64,000 bases of DNA. It comes from Streptomyces phaeofaciens (GTDB lineage: Bacteria > Actinomycetota > Actinomycetes > Streptomycetales > Streptomycetaceae). The first letter of the stretch is position 1. Every line of letters starts with the position of its first letter. The translations under genes and the position numbers were made by a program. The stretch covers positions 62,001-126,000 of the forward strand of contig NZ_BMSA01000012.1 of the NCBI RefSeq assembly GCF_014648915.1, written 5' to 3'. Below, in pieces: positions 17,921-26,967 of this stretch. The notes below the pieces were generated by a model. That model made no database searches and was not told the origin of the DNA. It worked only from the letters and a program-made list of their open reading frames with translations.

Positions 17921-19982
17921 CGCTCTCCTTGGTCAGCTGCGTCCAGTCGGTGACGACCGGGGCCAGCTCGCCCTTGAGCCAGAGGGGCAGCTGGTCGTGG
18001 TGGTGGGGGCTGTCGGTCCGGCCCGAGGCGCCGTGCGGGACGACCCAGAGGCTGTCCTCGCGGCGGGCCAGGTCCCAGACGTACCGGGCGGCGGGGCCGC
18101 GCGCGGCGAGGTCGGTCCAGCCGGGCACGGCCGAGGTGCACAGCACGCAGTCGTGGTCGCCGGAGAGCGCGGGGGCCTCGTACGAGGGGTCGGGCAGGGC
18201 CCGCCAGGGGGCGAGGCGGTGGGAGTCGCCCCAGCGGGCGGCGGGCTGTCCGGCGGCCTCCTCCAGCGCCTCGCGCAGGAGCGTCTGCCGGTCGACGCCG
18301 TACAGCTCCTCGGCGCGCAGCAGGTGTTCGAGGGCGAAGCCGATGCGCGGGACGAGGGCCAGCCAGGGCAGGAAGACCTCGGGGTAGGCGGGCGGGGTGG
18401 TGAGGGCGGCGAAGGCCGGGTGGGCGGCGAGCCGGCGGACGAGCGCGCTGCGGACGGCCGCGTAGCGGTGGGCGTCCTGGCTGTCGGCGTCCATCCGGCG
18501 GTCCCAGCGCAGCAGGCGCGCGCGCAGGTCGGCGGCCGGGCCGGTGAGGCCGTCGAGGGCGGCCAGCCGGTCCAGCAGGGGTGCGGCGGAGGCCAGGTGG
18601 GTGTCGGTGTGGATCGCGGGCATGTCGCCGGCGGTCCACCTCCGCCGTCCGGCGAGGAGTGCGCGGATGCGGTCGGCGCGGTGCGGCGGGGCGAACTCGA
18701 CGCCGAGGCCGGCCGCCGGGCCGCGCTGGTTGGCCATCACGGCGACGCCGTCGGTGAGGCCGGCGCGGGGCATCTCGTGCCAGCCGGTCCATTCGTGGCC
18801 GGGTTCCCAGGCGGGCACCAGCCGGGTGCCGTTGGCCGCGGCGCGCACGGGCACCCGGCCGGCGACCCGGTGCAGCAGGCCGCCCTCGGTGTCGGCGGCC
18901 TGGACGACGTTGACCGGCTCGGCCCAGTCGTCGAAGGCGGCGTCCACGTCGGCGGTGCGGCGGGCGCGCAGGAGGGGGAGGAGGGCCTGGAAGCCGAGGT
19001 CGGCGGTGACCCGGGGCGGGTGGCGCAGGGCGAGGGCGAGCGGGGTGCCGTCGTCGAGGCCCTCGGGGCCGCCGGCGATGACCGGGCCGCGGTCGGTCTC
19101 CAGGATCTCGACCTCGACGGTCTCCTCGCCGGCCACGCGGACGAGTTCGGTGTGCCGGGCGACCCGGCTCCAGGTGCCGTCCGGGCCGAGGGCCTCGACG
19201 CCGGCGCCGGTGCGGCGCAGCCGTTCGCGGTAGAGGTCCTGGTAGTCGGCCATGGCGTTGGTGATGGCCCAGGCGACCGTGCCGGTGTGGCCGAAGTGGG
19301 CGATGCCGGGGACGCCCGGGACGGCGAGGCCGACGACGTCGAACTCGTCGCAGGCCAGGCGGATCTGCTGGTAGACGCCGGGGTCCTCGATGAAGCGGTG
19401 CGGGTCGCCGGCGATGACGGCCTGTCCGGTGACGGTCCGTTCGCCGCCGATCAGCCAGCCGTTGCTGCCGGAGGTGGCGGGGCCGTCGGTGGCGAACAGG
19501 CCGACCGCGTCGGGTCCGAGGTGCCGGGCGGCCTCCTCGCGCCACAGCTTGGCGGGGAAGCCGGCGAACAGGATGTGGGTGGAGAGCCAGACGGCGAGCG
19601 GGATCCAGGGCTCCCAGCGGCCGGGGACGAGACCCGTCTCCCGGAACTCGGGGGTGAGCGCCGGCCCTTCCGCGAGGCCCTCGTTGACGCCGTCGACGTA
19701 CGCGCGCACCCAGTCGGCGGTCTCCGGGTGCCGGTCCGTCAGCCGGTCGAAGCAGCGGCGGGCGGTGTCCTCCAGCCGGACGCGGCGGGCGAACACGTCC
19801 CAGGGCACGGCCTCCGGCCCGAGGAAGGACGCCGAGGTGCCCTGCGCGCGGTGCCGTTCCACCTCCAGCTGCCAGGCGCGGTCGCGGGCGGTGACCAGTC
19901 CTTGGGCGCGGGCGAGGGCCGGGGCGCTGTCGGCGCGCAGATGGGGGACGCCCCATGCGTCTCTGTGGATCTCGGTCGTCAC
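17913..19982 (-). CDS. Penicillin-acylase-family Ntn hydrolase
   Basis: A 689-residue member of the penicillin amidase family, which cleaves amide bonds after self-processing into two chains. The predicted cut and nucleophile are at Gly172/Ser173 (TSGSNGWLIGG), followed by the IAGDPHR segment; the later PAAGLGVEFAPP and DTHLASA regions fit the beta chain. There is no classical signal peptide, unlike many secreted acylases. GTG 19982 has GAGGGA eight bases upstream. An iron box 36 bp upstream and coupling to a siderophore-type GNAT suggest a substrate linked to siderophores, as PvdQ is to pyoverdine. That link is inference. Confidence 0.88.
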   Translation of the reverse strand: MTTEIHRDAWGVPHLRADSAPALARAQGLVTARDRAWQLEVERHRAQGTSASFLGPEAVPWDVFARRVRLEDTARRCFDRLTDRHPETADWVRAYVDGVNEGLAEGPALTPEFRETGLVPGRWEPWIPLAVWLSTHILFAGFPAKLWREEAARHLGPDAVGLFATDGPATSGSNGWLIGGERTVTGQAVIAGDPHRFIEDPGVYQQIRLACDEFDVVGLAVPGVPGIAHFGHTGTVAWAITNAMADYQDLYRERLRRTGAGVEALGPDGTWSRVARHTELVRVAGEETVEVEILETDRGPVIAGGPEGLDDGTPLALALRHPPRVTADLGFQALLPLLRARRTADVDAAFDDWAEPVNVVQAADTEGGLLHRVAGRVPVRAAANGTRLVPAWEPGHEWTGWHEMPRAGLTDGVAVMANQRGPAAGLGVEFAPPHRADRIRALLAGRRRWTAGDMPAIHTDTHLASAAPLLDRLAALDGLTGPAADLRARLLRWDRRMDADSQDAHRYAAVRSALVRRLAAHPAFAALTTPPAYPEVFLPWLALVPRIGFALEHLLRAEELYGVDRQTLLREALEEAAGQPAARWGDSHRLAPWRALPDPSYEAPALSGDHDCVLCTSAVPGWTDLAARGPAARYVWDLARREDSLWVVPHGASGRTDSPHHHDQLPLWLKGELAPVVTDWTQLTKESDV

Positions 19983-20017
19983 GCTGTGGTCCCTCTGTCC
20001 CTCTGTGGCATTGTGCT

Positions 20018-20036
20018 TTAGGTTAGCCTTACCTAA
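20018..20036. promoter_or_regulatory. Iron box (DmdR1/IdeR operator)
   Basis: TTAGGTTAGCCTTACCTAA, a 19-bp near-palindrome that closely matches the actinobacterial DmdR1/IdeR consensus TTAGGTTAGGCTMACCTAA. It lies 36 bp from the acylase start and 42 bp from the siderophore-interacting protein start, so one site can repress both directions when iron is plentiful. Confidence 0.92.
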
Positions 20037-20077
20037 TCAATCAGTGCGGGAATGGTACGCGAGAGGTGAAGAGGGTC

Positions 20078-20788
20078 ATGGTGCAGGGGCGGGGCTGGGA
20101 GGGCGCGGTCCTCAGGTTGATGCGGGCGAAAGACTTCACGCTCACCGTGACGGGGGCCGAGGACGTCACCGGGGCGTTCCGGCGGGTGCACCTCACCGAC
20201 GGCGGGCTGCTCGCCGCGGCCGGGGTCCACCCGACGATGTGGGTACGGCTGTGGTTCACCAACGCGGGCAAGCCGCACCAGCGGGCGTACACCCTGGTCG
20301 ACCCCGACCCGGCGGCCGGCACGTTCTCGCTGGAGTTCGCCCTGCACGAGGGCGCGGCCAGCGACTGGGCGCGGACCGCGCAGCCCGGCGACACCATCGA
20401 CGCGACCCTCCAGGGCACCGGCTTCGAGGAGCCGGCCCCCACCCCCTCGCACGTCCTGGCGATCGGCGACCCGGCCTCGCTGCCCGCCATCAACTCCCTG
20501 CTCGGAGCGCTGGACGGCGCCCCGGCGACGATCTGGTTCGAGGGCGAGGCGGACGGTCTCCCCTTCCGCACCGACCCGGCCCGCCACGAGCGGCGGCACA
20601 TCCCCCGCGCGGAACTGGTCGACCGGGTCAAGGCCGAGCTGCCGGCGCTGCTGGCGGCCACCGAGCACCCGTACGTCTGGATCGCCTGCGACACCCGGAC
20701 CACCCGCACGCTGGCGGCGTACGTCCGCAAGGAACTGGGCGTCCCCAAGGAGCGGCTGCACGCGCTCGGGTACTGGCGCGCGAGCTGA
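20078..20788 (+). CDS. Siderophore-interacting protein
   Basis: A 236-residue FAD-binding ferric-siderophore reductase of the SIP (ViuB-like) family. The RAYT motif for flavin binding is present in HQRAYTLVDPD, followed by the HEGAASDWARTAQPGD segment and a C-terminal nucleotide-binding-like region. It reduces ferric siderophore inside the cell to release iron. I chose ATG 20078, which follows GAGAGGTGAAGAGG; GTG 20066 is possible. It is divergent from the acylase operon across a shared iron box, so iron repression is expected. It is followed closely (24 bp) by a DNA-glycosylase-like gene. Confidence 0.92.
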   Translation: MVQGRGWEGAVLRLMRAKDFTLTVTGAEDVTGAFRRVHLTDGGLLAAAGVHPTMWVRLWFTNAGKPHQRAYTLVDPDPAAGTFSLEFALHEGAASDWARTAQPGDTIDATLQGTGFEEPAPTPSHVLAIGDPASLPAINSLLGALDGAPATIWFEGEADGLPFRTDPARHERRHIPRAELVDRVKAELPALLAATEHPYVWIACDTRTTRTLAAYVRKELGVPKERLHALGYWRAS

Positions 20789-20812
20789 CGGCCCAGGCGG
20801 GATCATCGACGC

Positions 20813-21406
20813 ATGGACGTCACCCTGCACCTCGCCCAGGACCCCGAGGCCGACGCGCTCCTCGGCCGCTCCCCGCTCGCCGCGCTGGTCGGGATGCTGC
20901 TGGACCAGCAGGTCCCCATGGAATGGGCGTTCAAGGGGCCCCGCACCATCGCCGACCGGCTCGGCGCCGACGACCTCGACGCGCACGAGATCGCGACCCG
21001 GGACCCGGAGGCCTTCTCCGCCCTGCTCTCCGAGAAGCCGGCCGTGCACCGCTACCCAGGCTCCATGGCGCAGCGCATCCAGCAGCTGTGCCAGTACCTC
21101 GTGGAGCACTACGACGGTGACGCGAGCGCCGTCTGGGAGGGCGTCGGGACCGGCCGGGAGCTGCTGAAGCGGCTGGAGGAACTGCCCGGGTTCGGCAAGC
21201 AGAAGGCACAGATCTTCCTGGCCCTGCTGGGCAAGCAGCTCGGCGTACGGCCCACGGGCTGGCGGGAGGCGGCCGGCGCCTACGGCGAGGAGCAGTCCTT
21301 CCGGTCCGTCGCGGACATCACCGGCCCGGAGTCGCTGGCGAAGGTGCGGGCGCACAAGCAGGAGATGAAGGCGGCGGCGAAGGCGGCCAAGGCCGCGAAG
21401 AAGTAG
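20813..21406 (+). CDS. HhH-GPD base-excision repair protein
   Basis: A 197-residue protein of the HhH-GPD DNA glycosylase superfamily. It starts MDVTLHLAQDPEADALL. The helix-hairpin-helix ELPGFGKQKAQIFLALLGKQ lies near residues 125-145. The C-terminus is a Lys/Ala-rich tail that may bind DNA nonspecifically. It is shorter than AlkA or Nth and lacks an iron-sulphur cluster. The start lies 24 bp after the siderophore-interacting gene, so the two may share a transcript although the roles differ. Substrate lesion unknown. Confidence 0.87.
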   Translation: MDVTLHLAQDPEADALLGRSPLAALVGMLLDQQVPMEWAFKGPRTIADRLGADDLDAHEIATRDPEAFSALLSEKPAVHRYPGSMAQRIQQLCQYLVEHYDGDASAVWEGVGTGRELLKRLEELPGFGKQKAQIFLALLGKQLGVRPTGWREAAGAYGEEQSFRSVADITGPESLAKVRAHKQEMKAAAKAAKAAKK

Positions 21407-21655
21407 GACCGACCGCGCAGCGGCAGGGCCGTGCGGAGGGGGTCGGCGGGCGGCGGCAGGGCATGACCGGTCCCCTCGCCGCCCGGGTCCTCGCACCCGG
21501 GTCCTCGCCGCCGGGGTCCCGTGCCCTGTGATCCCGTGCGGCGGCGTCTCCCCCGCACCACCCGGCCCCGGCCCCGGCCCGTCCTTGTCCGCCGACCGGG
21601 TGGTTCCCCGCCCGGCATGCTGGAACGTGGGCGTGTCGCGGGCAGATGACCTGCC

Positions 21656-21970
21656 ATGAGCAGCACCGCACGACGAGTCCCGCACGGCCGCACCTGGCTG
21701 CGGGCTTTCGTCCTGCTGCTCGCCCTGCTGGCACCGGGCGCGGCCACCGAGCTCTCCGCGACACCGGTCACGGCCGCCGAGACCGTCGAGTACGACGTCG
21801 TCGACCCGGCCCTGCGACCGGCCCCCGGCACCCACCGCCCCGCCGCACCCCTGCGCCCCGCGCCGTCCACGGCCCCGGCGCCCGCACTCCCGGCGGAGCG
21901 GCCCCGGCCCACGCCGCCCCGGACGCCGTACGCCCTGCGCGCCCTGCGCACCGTGGTCCTGCGCTGCTGA
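21656..21970 (+). CDS. Small secreted or anchored hypothetical protein
   Basis: A 104-residue protein with a basic N-terminus and a hydrophobic signal segment (about residues 14-35, LRAFVLLLALLAPGAA), then a Pro/Ala-rich tail ending in Cys. It is probably exported, or stays attached by the signal. It stands just upstream of a 45-residue ORF. I do not recognise the family, and the Pro/Ala composition makes low-complexity noncoding DNA a residual possibility. Confidence 0.55.
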   Translation: MSSTARRVPHGRTWLRAFVLLLALLAPGAATELSATPVTAAETVEYDVVDPALRPAPGTHRPAAPLRPAPSTAPAPALPAERPRPTPPRTPYALRALRTVVLRC

Positions 21971-22018
21971 CGGACGCCCCGAGCGAGGCCCGTCAGCACT
22001 CACGCAAGGAGCACAGCC

Positions 22019-22156
22019 ATGCCCACCGACCCCTACGCGATCCTGCGCGCCCTGCTGCGCGCCGAGGCCGCCCGCAGCGCGGCCCCGAAGCCGCAGTCGA
22101 AGACGGCCGAGCGCGGCCGGCCGCAGCAGGCCCCGGCGAGCGACCGGGACCACTGA
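22019..22156 (+). CDS. 45-residue hypothetical peptide
   Basis: ATG 22019 has AAGGAG at a good distance (22006-22011). It encodes MPTDPYAILRALLRAEAARS and then a charged Lys/Arg/Gln tail. The N-terminal half could form one amphipathic helix. The strong ribosome binding site and G/C third positions support translation. Confidence 0.6.
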   Translation: MPTDPYAILRALLRAEAARSAAPKPQSKTAERGRPQQAPASDRDH

Positions 22157-22196
22157 CCGGGGCGGCGGGGGCGGGGCCTCCCGGGACCTCGCGGGG

Positions 22197-23765
22197 CTAC
22201 CGCCTCCGCCGCGCCGTACCGAAGAGCGAACGGGTGATCTCCCGGCCGATCTGGGTGCCGACGGAACGGGCCAGGGACCGGAACATCCCGCTGCCGACGA
22301 CCTGCTCCACGACGGAGGGCTCGCCCTCGGCACCGGACTTGGGCCTGGACTCGGACCTGGACCTGGAGTCGGGCTCGGGGGTGGATCTCCCCTCGCCCCC
22401 GGTCCGGTCCGCAGGCGGTGCCGTCCTCTCCTGCGCCGCCGCCAGTTTCTCGAACGCCGATTCCCTGTCCACAGCCTGTGCATAGCGCTCGTGGAGCGGG
22501 GACGCCTCGGCCGCCCGGTCGACCGCCGCCCCGTCCACCGGCCCCATCAGGGACTCCGGGGCCCGCAGCCGGGTCGCGGCGACCGGCGTGGGGGCGCCCC
22601 GCTCGCTCAGGACCGTGACGACGGCCTCGCCGGTGCCCAGGCCGGTGAGCAACTCCTCCAGGTCGTAGGGGGAGTGGGGGAACGTCTTCACCGTGGCCTT
22701 GAGGGCCTTCTGGTCGTCGGGTGTGAAGGCCCGCAGCGCGTGCTGGACACGGTTGCCGAGCTGGGCGAGGACATCGCCGGGTACGTCCTTCGGGGTCTGC
22801 GTGACGAAGAACACGCCGACCCCTTTCGAGCGAATCAGCCGGACGGTCTGGGTGATGGAGTCGAGGAACGCCTTCGACGCGTCGTGGAACAGCAGATGCG
22901 CCTCGTCGAAGAAGAAGACGAGCTTCGGCCGGTCGGCGTCACCGATCTCGGGGAGGTCGTGGAAGAGGTCGGCCAGCAGCCACATCAGGAAGGTGGAGAA
23001 GAGCTGCGGCCTGTCCTGGACGGCGGGCAGCTCCAGGACGGAGACGATCCCCCGCCCGTCGGCCGCCGTCCGCAGGAACTCACCGGTGTCGAACTCCGGC
23101 TCGCCGAAGAAGCCGGCCGTGCCCTGGGCCTCGAACGCGGTCAGGGAGCGCAGGATCACCCCGGCGGTGGCGGTGGAGAGCCCACCGATGTTCTTCAGCT
23201 CGGTCCTGCCCTCGTCCGAGGTCAGGAAGGCCACGACCGCCCGCAGGTCCTTGAGGTCGTACAGCTCGAGGCCCTTCTGGTCGGCGTAGTGGAAGATCAG
23301 GCCGAGGGACTGCTCCTGGGTCGGGTTGAGCCCGAGGACCTTCGACAGCAGGACCGGCCCGAAGCTGGTGACGGTGGCCCGGACCGGGATGCCGTGGCCG
23401 AGGCCGCCGAGGGCGTAGAACTCCGCCGGAAAGCCCGCGGCCGTCCATTTCTGGCCCACTTCGCGCGCCCGCTCCCGCACCTTGTCGTTGTCGGCGCCGG
23501 GGACCGAGACGCCCGAGAGGTCGCCCTTCACATCGGCCAGGAACACCGGAACGCCCTGCGCCGAGAGCTGCTCCGCGATCAGCTGGAGGGTCTTGGTCTT
23601 GCCGGTGCCGGTGGCGCCCGCGACCAGGCCGTGCCGGTTCAGCATGGGCAACGGCACCCGGACCGGCGCGTCGGGCAGGCACTGCCCGTCCCAGAGGAGG
23701 GCTCCCAGGTCGAGGGCGGGGCCGGCGAAGGCGTACCCGGCGGCAATCTCGCTGGCACCACTCAT
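22197..23765 (-). CDS. HerA-like ATPase (DUF853 family)
   Basis: A 522-residue P-loop ATPase of the helicase HerA-like DUF853 family (YjgR type). Walker A GATGTGKTKT lies near residue 50 and Walker B LVFFFDEAHLL near residue 285. The FFVTQTPKDVPGDVLAQLGNR sensor-like segment is also present. The last 110 residues are charged and low-complexity before an amphipathic end. ATG 23765 matches the family start MSGAS. The cellular role of this family is not established. Gene neighbours give no further clue. Confidence 0.88.
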   Translation of the reverse strand: MSGASEIAAGYAFAGPALDLGALLWDGQCLPDAPVRVPLPMLNRHGLVAGATGTGKTKTLQLIAEQLSAQGVPVFLADVKGDLSGVSVPGADNDKVRERAREVGQKWTAAGFPAEFYALGGLGHGIPVRATVTSFGPVLLSKVLGLNPTQEQSLGLIFHYADQKGLELYDLKDLRAVVAFLTSDEGRTELKNIGGLSTATAGVILRSLTAFEAQGTAGFFGEPEFDTGEFLRTAADGRGIVSVLELPAVQDRPQLFSTFLMWLLADLFHDLPEIGDADRPKLVFFFDEAHLLFHDASKAFLDSITQTVRLIRSKGVGVFFVTQTPKDVPGDVLAQLGNRVQHALRAFTPDDQKALKATVKTFPHSPYDLEELLTGLGTGEAVVTVLSERGAPTPVAATRLRAPESLMGPVDGAAVDRAAEASPLHERYAQAVDRESAFEKLAAAQERTAPPADRTGGEGRSTPEPDSRSRSESRPKSGAEGEPSVVEQVVGSGMFRSLARSVGTQIGREITRSLFGTARRRR

Positions 23766-23874
23766 CGACCCGATCCCCTCGCTCCCGCTTTGCCCCCGTT
23801 CGTCACGTCTTTTCCAGCGTCGCACTCGCCCGCCATGGCTGCGCCCGGAAGGTCTGGGCCGGTAGGCTTTCCGT

Positions 23875-24171
23875 GTGATCTTCAAGCGCATCGGAAACGG
23901 CCGGCCGTACCCCGACCACGGCCGGGAGAGCACCCGGCAGTGGGCGGACGTCGCACCGCGCCCGGTCCGCCTCGATCAACTGGTGACCACCAAGCAGCAG
24001 CTCGACCTGGAGACCCTGCTCGCCGAGGACTCGACCTTCTACGGCGACCTCTTCGCGCACGTCGTGAAGTGGCAGGGCGATCTCTACCTGGAGGACGGGC
24101 TGCACCGCGCGGTGCGAGCGGCGCTCCAGCAGCGCCAGGTGCTGCACGCGCGCGTGCTCGAGCTGGACTGA
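23875..24171 (+). CDS. Conserved actinobacterial protein, VapB-like by name
   Basis: A 98-residue acidic protein beginning MIFKRIGNGRPYPDHGREST, a family I recall as conserved across Streptomyces and sometimes labelled a VapB-type antitoxin. I see no VapC toxin nearby and no AbrB or ribbon-helix-helix DNA-binding motif, so I would not rely on that label. The gene starts at GTG 23875, divergent from the HerA-like ATPase with a 109-bp gap. Confidence 0.75.
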   Translation: MIFKRIGNGRPYPDHGRESTRQWADVAPRPVRLDQLVTTKQQLDLETLLAEDSTFYGDLFAHVVKWQGDLYLEDGLHRAVRAALQQRQVLHARVLELD

Positions 24172-24282
24172 CGCGGCCTCTCGCGTCCCGCGGTTGACCC
24201 TTTCGGGTTCTTTCGCGCTGCCCGCACGGTGTCGGATGATCGTTTATTAGTCATGTCCGCCCGGGCGCACTACGCTGCGCCC

Positions 24283-24933
24283 ATGAGCATGCTGACTCCC
24301 CCCGGCATGGGCGGCAAGTACCGGATCACGGGGGACAAATACCCCCGCATGCGCCCCCACCGACGACGCGGCAGGCTGTTCGTCGTGGTCGTCGCCTGCG
24401 GTACCGCCCTCGGCATGGCCGGCTGGGGCACCTTGCAGCTCATCGACGTGTTCACCGGTGGCGGCGGGGAGGCCTCCGCGGCCGGCTCCGGCGCCGGCTG
24501 TGCGGTGAAGTCCACGAAGGCGAGCCCGGTGCCCTCGGCGTCCGCCGCCGCACTCCCGCGGCCCGCGCAGATCACCGTGAACGTCCTGAACGCCACCACC
24601 CGCAGCGGCCTCGCCAAGACCACCGCGGACGAGCTGAAGAAACGCGGCTTCAAGATCGGCGAGGTGGGCAACGCCACCAAGCAGTACGACAAGAAGGTGA
24701 CCGGCATCGGGATACTGATCGGTCCGTCGGCCTCGCTGAACACCTCGCTGCCGGTGCTCGCCACCCAGCTCGACACGGCTGAGCGCCGCACCGACGCGGC
24801 CCGCAAGGGAACCGAGATCGACCTGATCATCGGCGACCGCTTCAAGGCGCTGAACAGCCAGGCCGCCGCGACCAAGGCCCTGACGGCCCTGACCGCTCCG
24901 GCCCCTGCGGCCACCACGAAGAAGGGCTGCTGA
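24283..24933 (+). CDS. LytR C-terminal-domain membrane protein
   Basis: A 216-residue protein. It has a cytoplasmic basic N-terminus (RMRPHRRRGR), one membrane helix (about residues 34-55), a Ser/Ala linker, and an extracytoplasmic LytR_C domain that starts ITVNVLNATTRSGLAKTTADELKKRGF. Such domains are found with cell-wall LCP ligases, but the LCP catalytic domain is absent here. The start could be ATG 24283, ATG 24289 or ATG 24253; 24283 fits the expected MSMLTPPGMGG start. A TACGCT element at 24271-24276 may be its -10, so translation may be nearly leaderless. Confidence 0.85.
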   Translation: MSMLTPPGMGGKYRITGDKYPRMRPHRRRGRLFVVVVACGTALGMAGWGTLQLIDVFTGGGGEASAAGSGAGCAVKSTKASPVPSASAAALPRPAQITVNVLNATTRSGLAKTTADELKKRGFKIGEVGNATKQYDKKVTGIGILIGPSASLNTSLPVLATQLDTAERRTDAARKGTEIDLIIGDRFKALNSQAAATKALTALTAPAPAATTKKGC

Positions 24934-24962
24934 AGCGCCTGACTGAAGCGCTCGGGCTGAAG

Positions 24963-25003
24963 GGCTTGGGCTGAAGGGCGTCGGCGGCCCGTCAGCCCAA
25001 GCC
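24963..25003. terminator. Bidirectional terminator between LytR_C gene and upp
   Basis: Perfect 12-bp arms GGCTTGGGCTGA (24963-24974) and TCAGCCCAAGCC (24992-25003), placed between two convergent genes. Confidence 0.85.
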
Positions 25004-25064
25004 GTTCAAGGAGTCCCGGCAGTCCCGAAGATGCCTGCGGAGTCCTGCGCAGTCCTGAGGAGTC

Positions 25065-25700
25065 CTACTCCGCCGCGCCGTACAGTCGGTCGCCCGCGTC
25101 GCCCAGGCCCGGGATGATGTAACCGTGCTCGTTGAGGTGGTCGTCGACGGCCGCCGTCACCACGGTGACCGGGTAACCCGCCAGCTCACGCTCCATGATC
25201 TCCACGCCCTCCGGAGCGGCGAGCAGCACGACCGCGGTCACGTCGTCCGCGCCGCGCCCGATCAGCTCGCGGATCGCGGCGACCAGCGTGCCGCCGGTGG
25301 CCAGCATCGGGTCCAGGACGTACACCTGGCGGCCGGAGAGGTCCTCCGGCATCCGCGTGGCGTACGTGGACGCCTCCAGCGTCTCCTCGTTGCGGATCAT
25401 GCCGAGGAAGCCCACCTCGGCGGTCGGCAGCAGCCGGACCATGCCGTCCAGCATGCCGAGGCCGGCGCGCAGGATCGGCACGACCAGCGGACGCGGGTAC
25501 GACAGCTTGACGCCGGTGGTCGAGGCGACCGGCGTGGTGATGTCGACCTGCTCCGTACGCACGTCGCGAGTGGCCTCGTAGGCGAGCAGGGTGACCAGTT
25601 CGTCGGCCAGCCGGCGGAAGGTCGCGGAGTCCGTGCGCTGGTCGCGCAGCGTGGTGAGCTTGTGGGCGACCAGAGGGTGGTCGACGACGTGGAGACGCAT
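25065..25700 (-). CDS. upp: Uracil phosphoribosyltransferase
   Basis: Pyrimidine salvage enzyme making UMP from uracil and PRPP. At 211 residues it has normal length. The PRPP-binding loop LDPMLATGGTLVAAI and the C-terminal uracil-binding GLGDAGDRLYG are intact. ATG 25700 gives the standard start MRLHVVDHPLVAHKLTTLR. It is divergent from a small basic protein gene, and a strong terminator separates it from the convergent gene on its left. Confidence 0.97.
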   Translation of the reverse strand: MRLHVVDHPLVAHKLTTLRDQRTDSATFRRLADELVTLLAYEATRDVRTEQVDITTPVASTTGVKLSYPRPLVVPILRAGLGMLDGMVRLLPTAEVGFLGMIRNEETLEASTYATRMPEDLSGRQVYVLDPMLATGGTLVAAIRELIGRGADDVTAVVLLAAPEGVEIMERELAGYPVTVVTAAVDDHLNEHGYIIPGLGDAGDRLYGAAE

Positions 25701-25837
25701 GTCCACAACAGTAACCGGGCCGCACCCGCCCGGCGCCCCCACACATGGTGAGCCTCTGGCCCGGGGTTGGTCCGATTGCTGGCATCAAACCCCCCATCAG
25801 GGGGAAAGTGGTGGGGACGGACCTGGGTGGTGAGCCT

Positions 25838-26041
25838 ATGCCTGACCTGCCTGACTCCCGCGGCGGCGGTACGCCCGAGCCGGCCGAGCCGCAGGAGACC
25901 GACGCCGAGCGCCGCCGGCGCCGCGCCCGCTTCCTGCGCGACCTCGCCGAGGCCCGCGCGCTGCGCGACCGGGTCCAGCCGCGCCGCGCCAAGACCGCCC
26001 GGCTGCGCCACGCGATGCGCATGCGCACGTTCCGCTGGTAG
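25838..26041 (+). CDS. Small basic hypothetical protein
   Basis: A 67-residue protein. The first 25 residues are acidic and Pro-rich, and the rest is a very Arg-rich helix (RRRRRARFLRDLAEARALRD). ATG 25838 has GGTGGTGAG upstream. It has no membrane segment and could bind nucleic acid or a partner protein. It sits divergent from upp, as in other Streptomyces as far as I recall. Confidence 0.7.
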   Translation: MPDLPDSRGGGTPEPAEPQETDAERRRRRARFLRDLAEARALRDRVQPRRAKTARLRHAMRMRTFRW

Positions 26042-26377
26042 CCGAACGATCCGCCTCCCCCGTACGGCACTTCGGGCGTTCGGGGAAGATCGCCACCGTC
26101 AGGGGTGTCGCTCGGGGTGGGTGTGCGTGGGTGCATGGCAAAGCCGCGTACGATCCGCAGGTGGCCGCAACGAGTGCGCTGGTGAGTTGCCTGCGGACGT
26201 CACCACGGACGTGCGATCAAAACCACCGGACACAGGGAGCGGAAGACGTCCCCTGAACGCCTTGTTTCTGCCACGATTCCGAGTGGGTGGGGCTCCGGAG
26301 CGCAGCTCTCTCTCCGCCCGTAACCTCCGCCGGGGGGACCCCCAACCGGCACGCCTATGACCAGTGGGAGAGTCACG
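26042..26377 (+). other. 336-bp intergenic stretch before tadA operon
   Basis: No gene is supported. It should hold the promoter of the two-gene tadA unit, but I see no clear consensus elements. Confidence 0.5.
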
Positions 26378-26917
26378 GTGTACTTCGCCGCACTGCTCGC
26401 GCGCACCGAAGACGGGTGGGAAGCGAGCGACACAGAGCTCGACGATGTGGAGACCCTGTCGGATCTGGCCGACCTGGCCCGGGAATCCACCGGCGACGAC
26501 GAGGACACGGTCCTCGTCTTCATCGAGCAGGAGGAGTCGTGGTTCGGCATCGTCCGTGTGGACGGTGAGGAGGACCCGCGCGTCTACGTCTCCGACGCCG
26601 CCGCCGCCAGCCGCAGCTCGTACGGCGAGCTGCTGCTCACCGACGAACTGCTCGGAAGGGACCCGGGTGACGAAGACGACCTGGACGCCCTCGACCTCGA
26701 CGGCACCGAGGACGGTGAGGACGAGAGCGAGGGCGACGACGAGTCCGCGGACGGTTCCGTCTCGGCCGACTCGGTGCCGCACGGCCCGGTCGGCGACGCC
26801 CGCATCCTCGACGATCTCGGTATCGGCGAGAAGGAGCTGAGGGCGATGTCCGACGACGCGCTCGGCGAGATCGCCGAGGCCCTGGGCGCCGCGGATGTCC
26901 TGGAGACCGTCCGCTGA
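26378..26917 (+). CDS. tRNA adenosine deaminase-associated protein
   Basis: A 179-residue, strongly acidic protein of the actinobacterial family always found directly before tadA. It begins MYFAALLARTEDGWEA. A middle stretch is almost pure Asp/Glu/Ser (about residues 105-135), and the C-terminus is helical. I chose GTG 26378 because GGGAG lies seven bases upstream; an ATG at 26357 lacks one. Its role is unknown; co-occurrence suggests a regulator, chaperone or partner of TadA. Confidence 0.88.
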   Translation: MYFAALLARTEDGWEASDTELDDVETLSDLADLARESTGDDEDTVLVFIEQEESWFGIVRVDGEEDPRVYVSDAAAASRSSYGELLLTDELLGRDPGDEDDLDALDLDGTEDGEDESEGDDESADGSVSADSVPHGPVGDARILDDLGIGEKELRAMSDDALGEIAEALGAADVLETVR

Positions 26918-26967
26918 CCGCACCCGAGGCGCCGGCGGACCCCGTACGCGAACCCTGGCGGTCCGCG

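Noticed and set aside
23875..24171. Toxin-antitoxin pair
   Set aside because: No toxin-like partner gene adjoins it; the divergent neighbour is a large ATPase.
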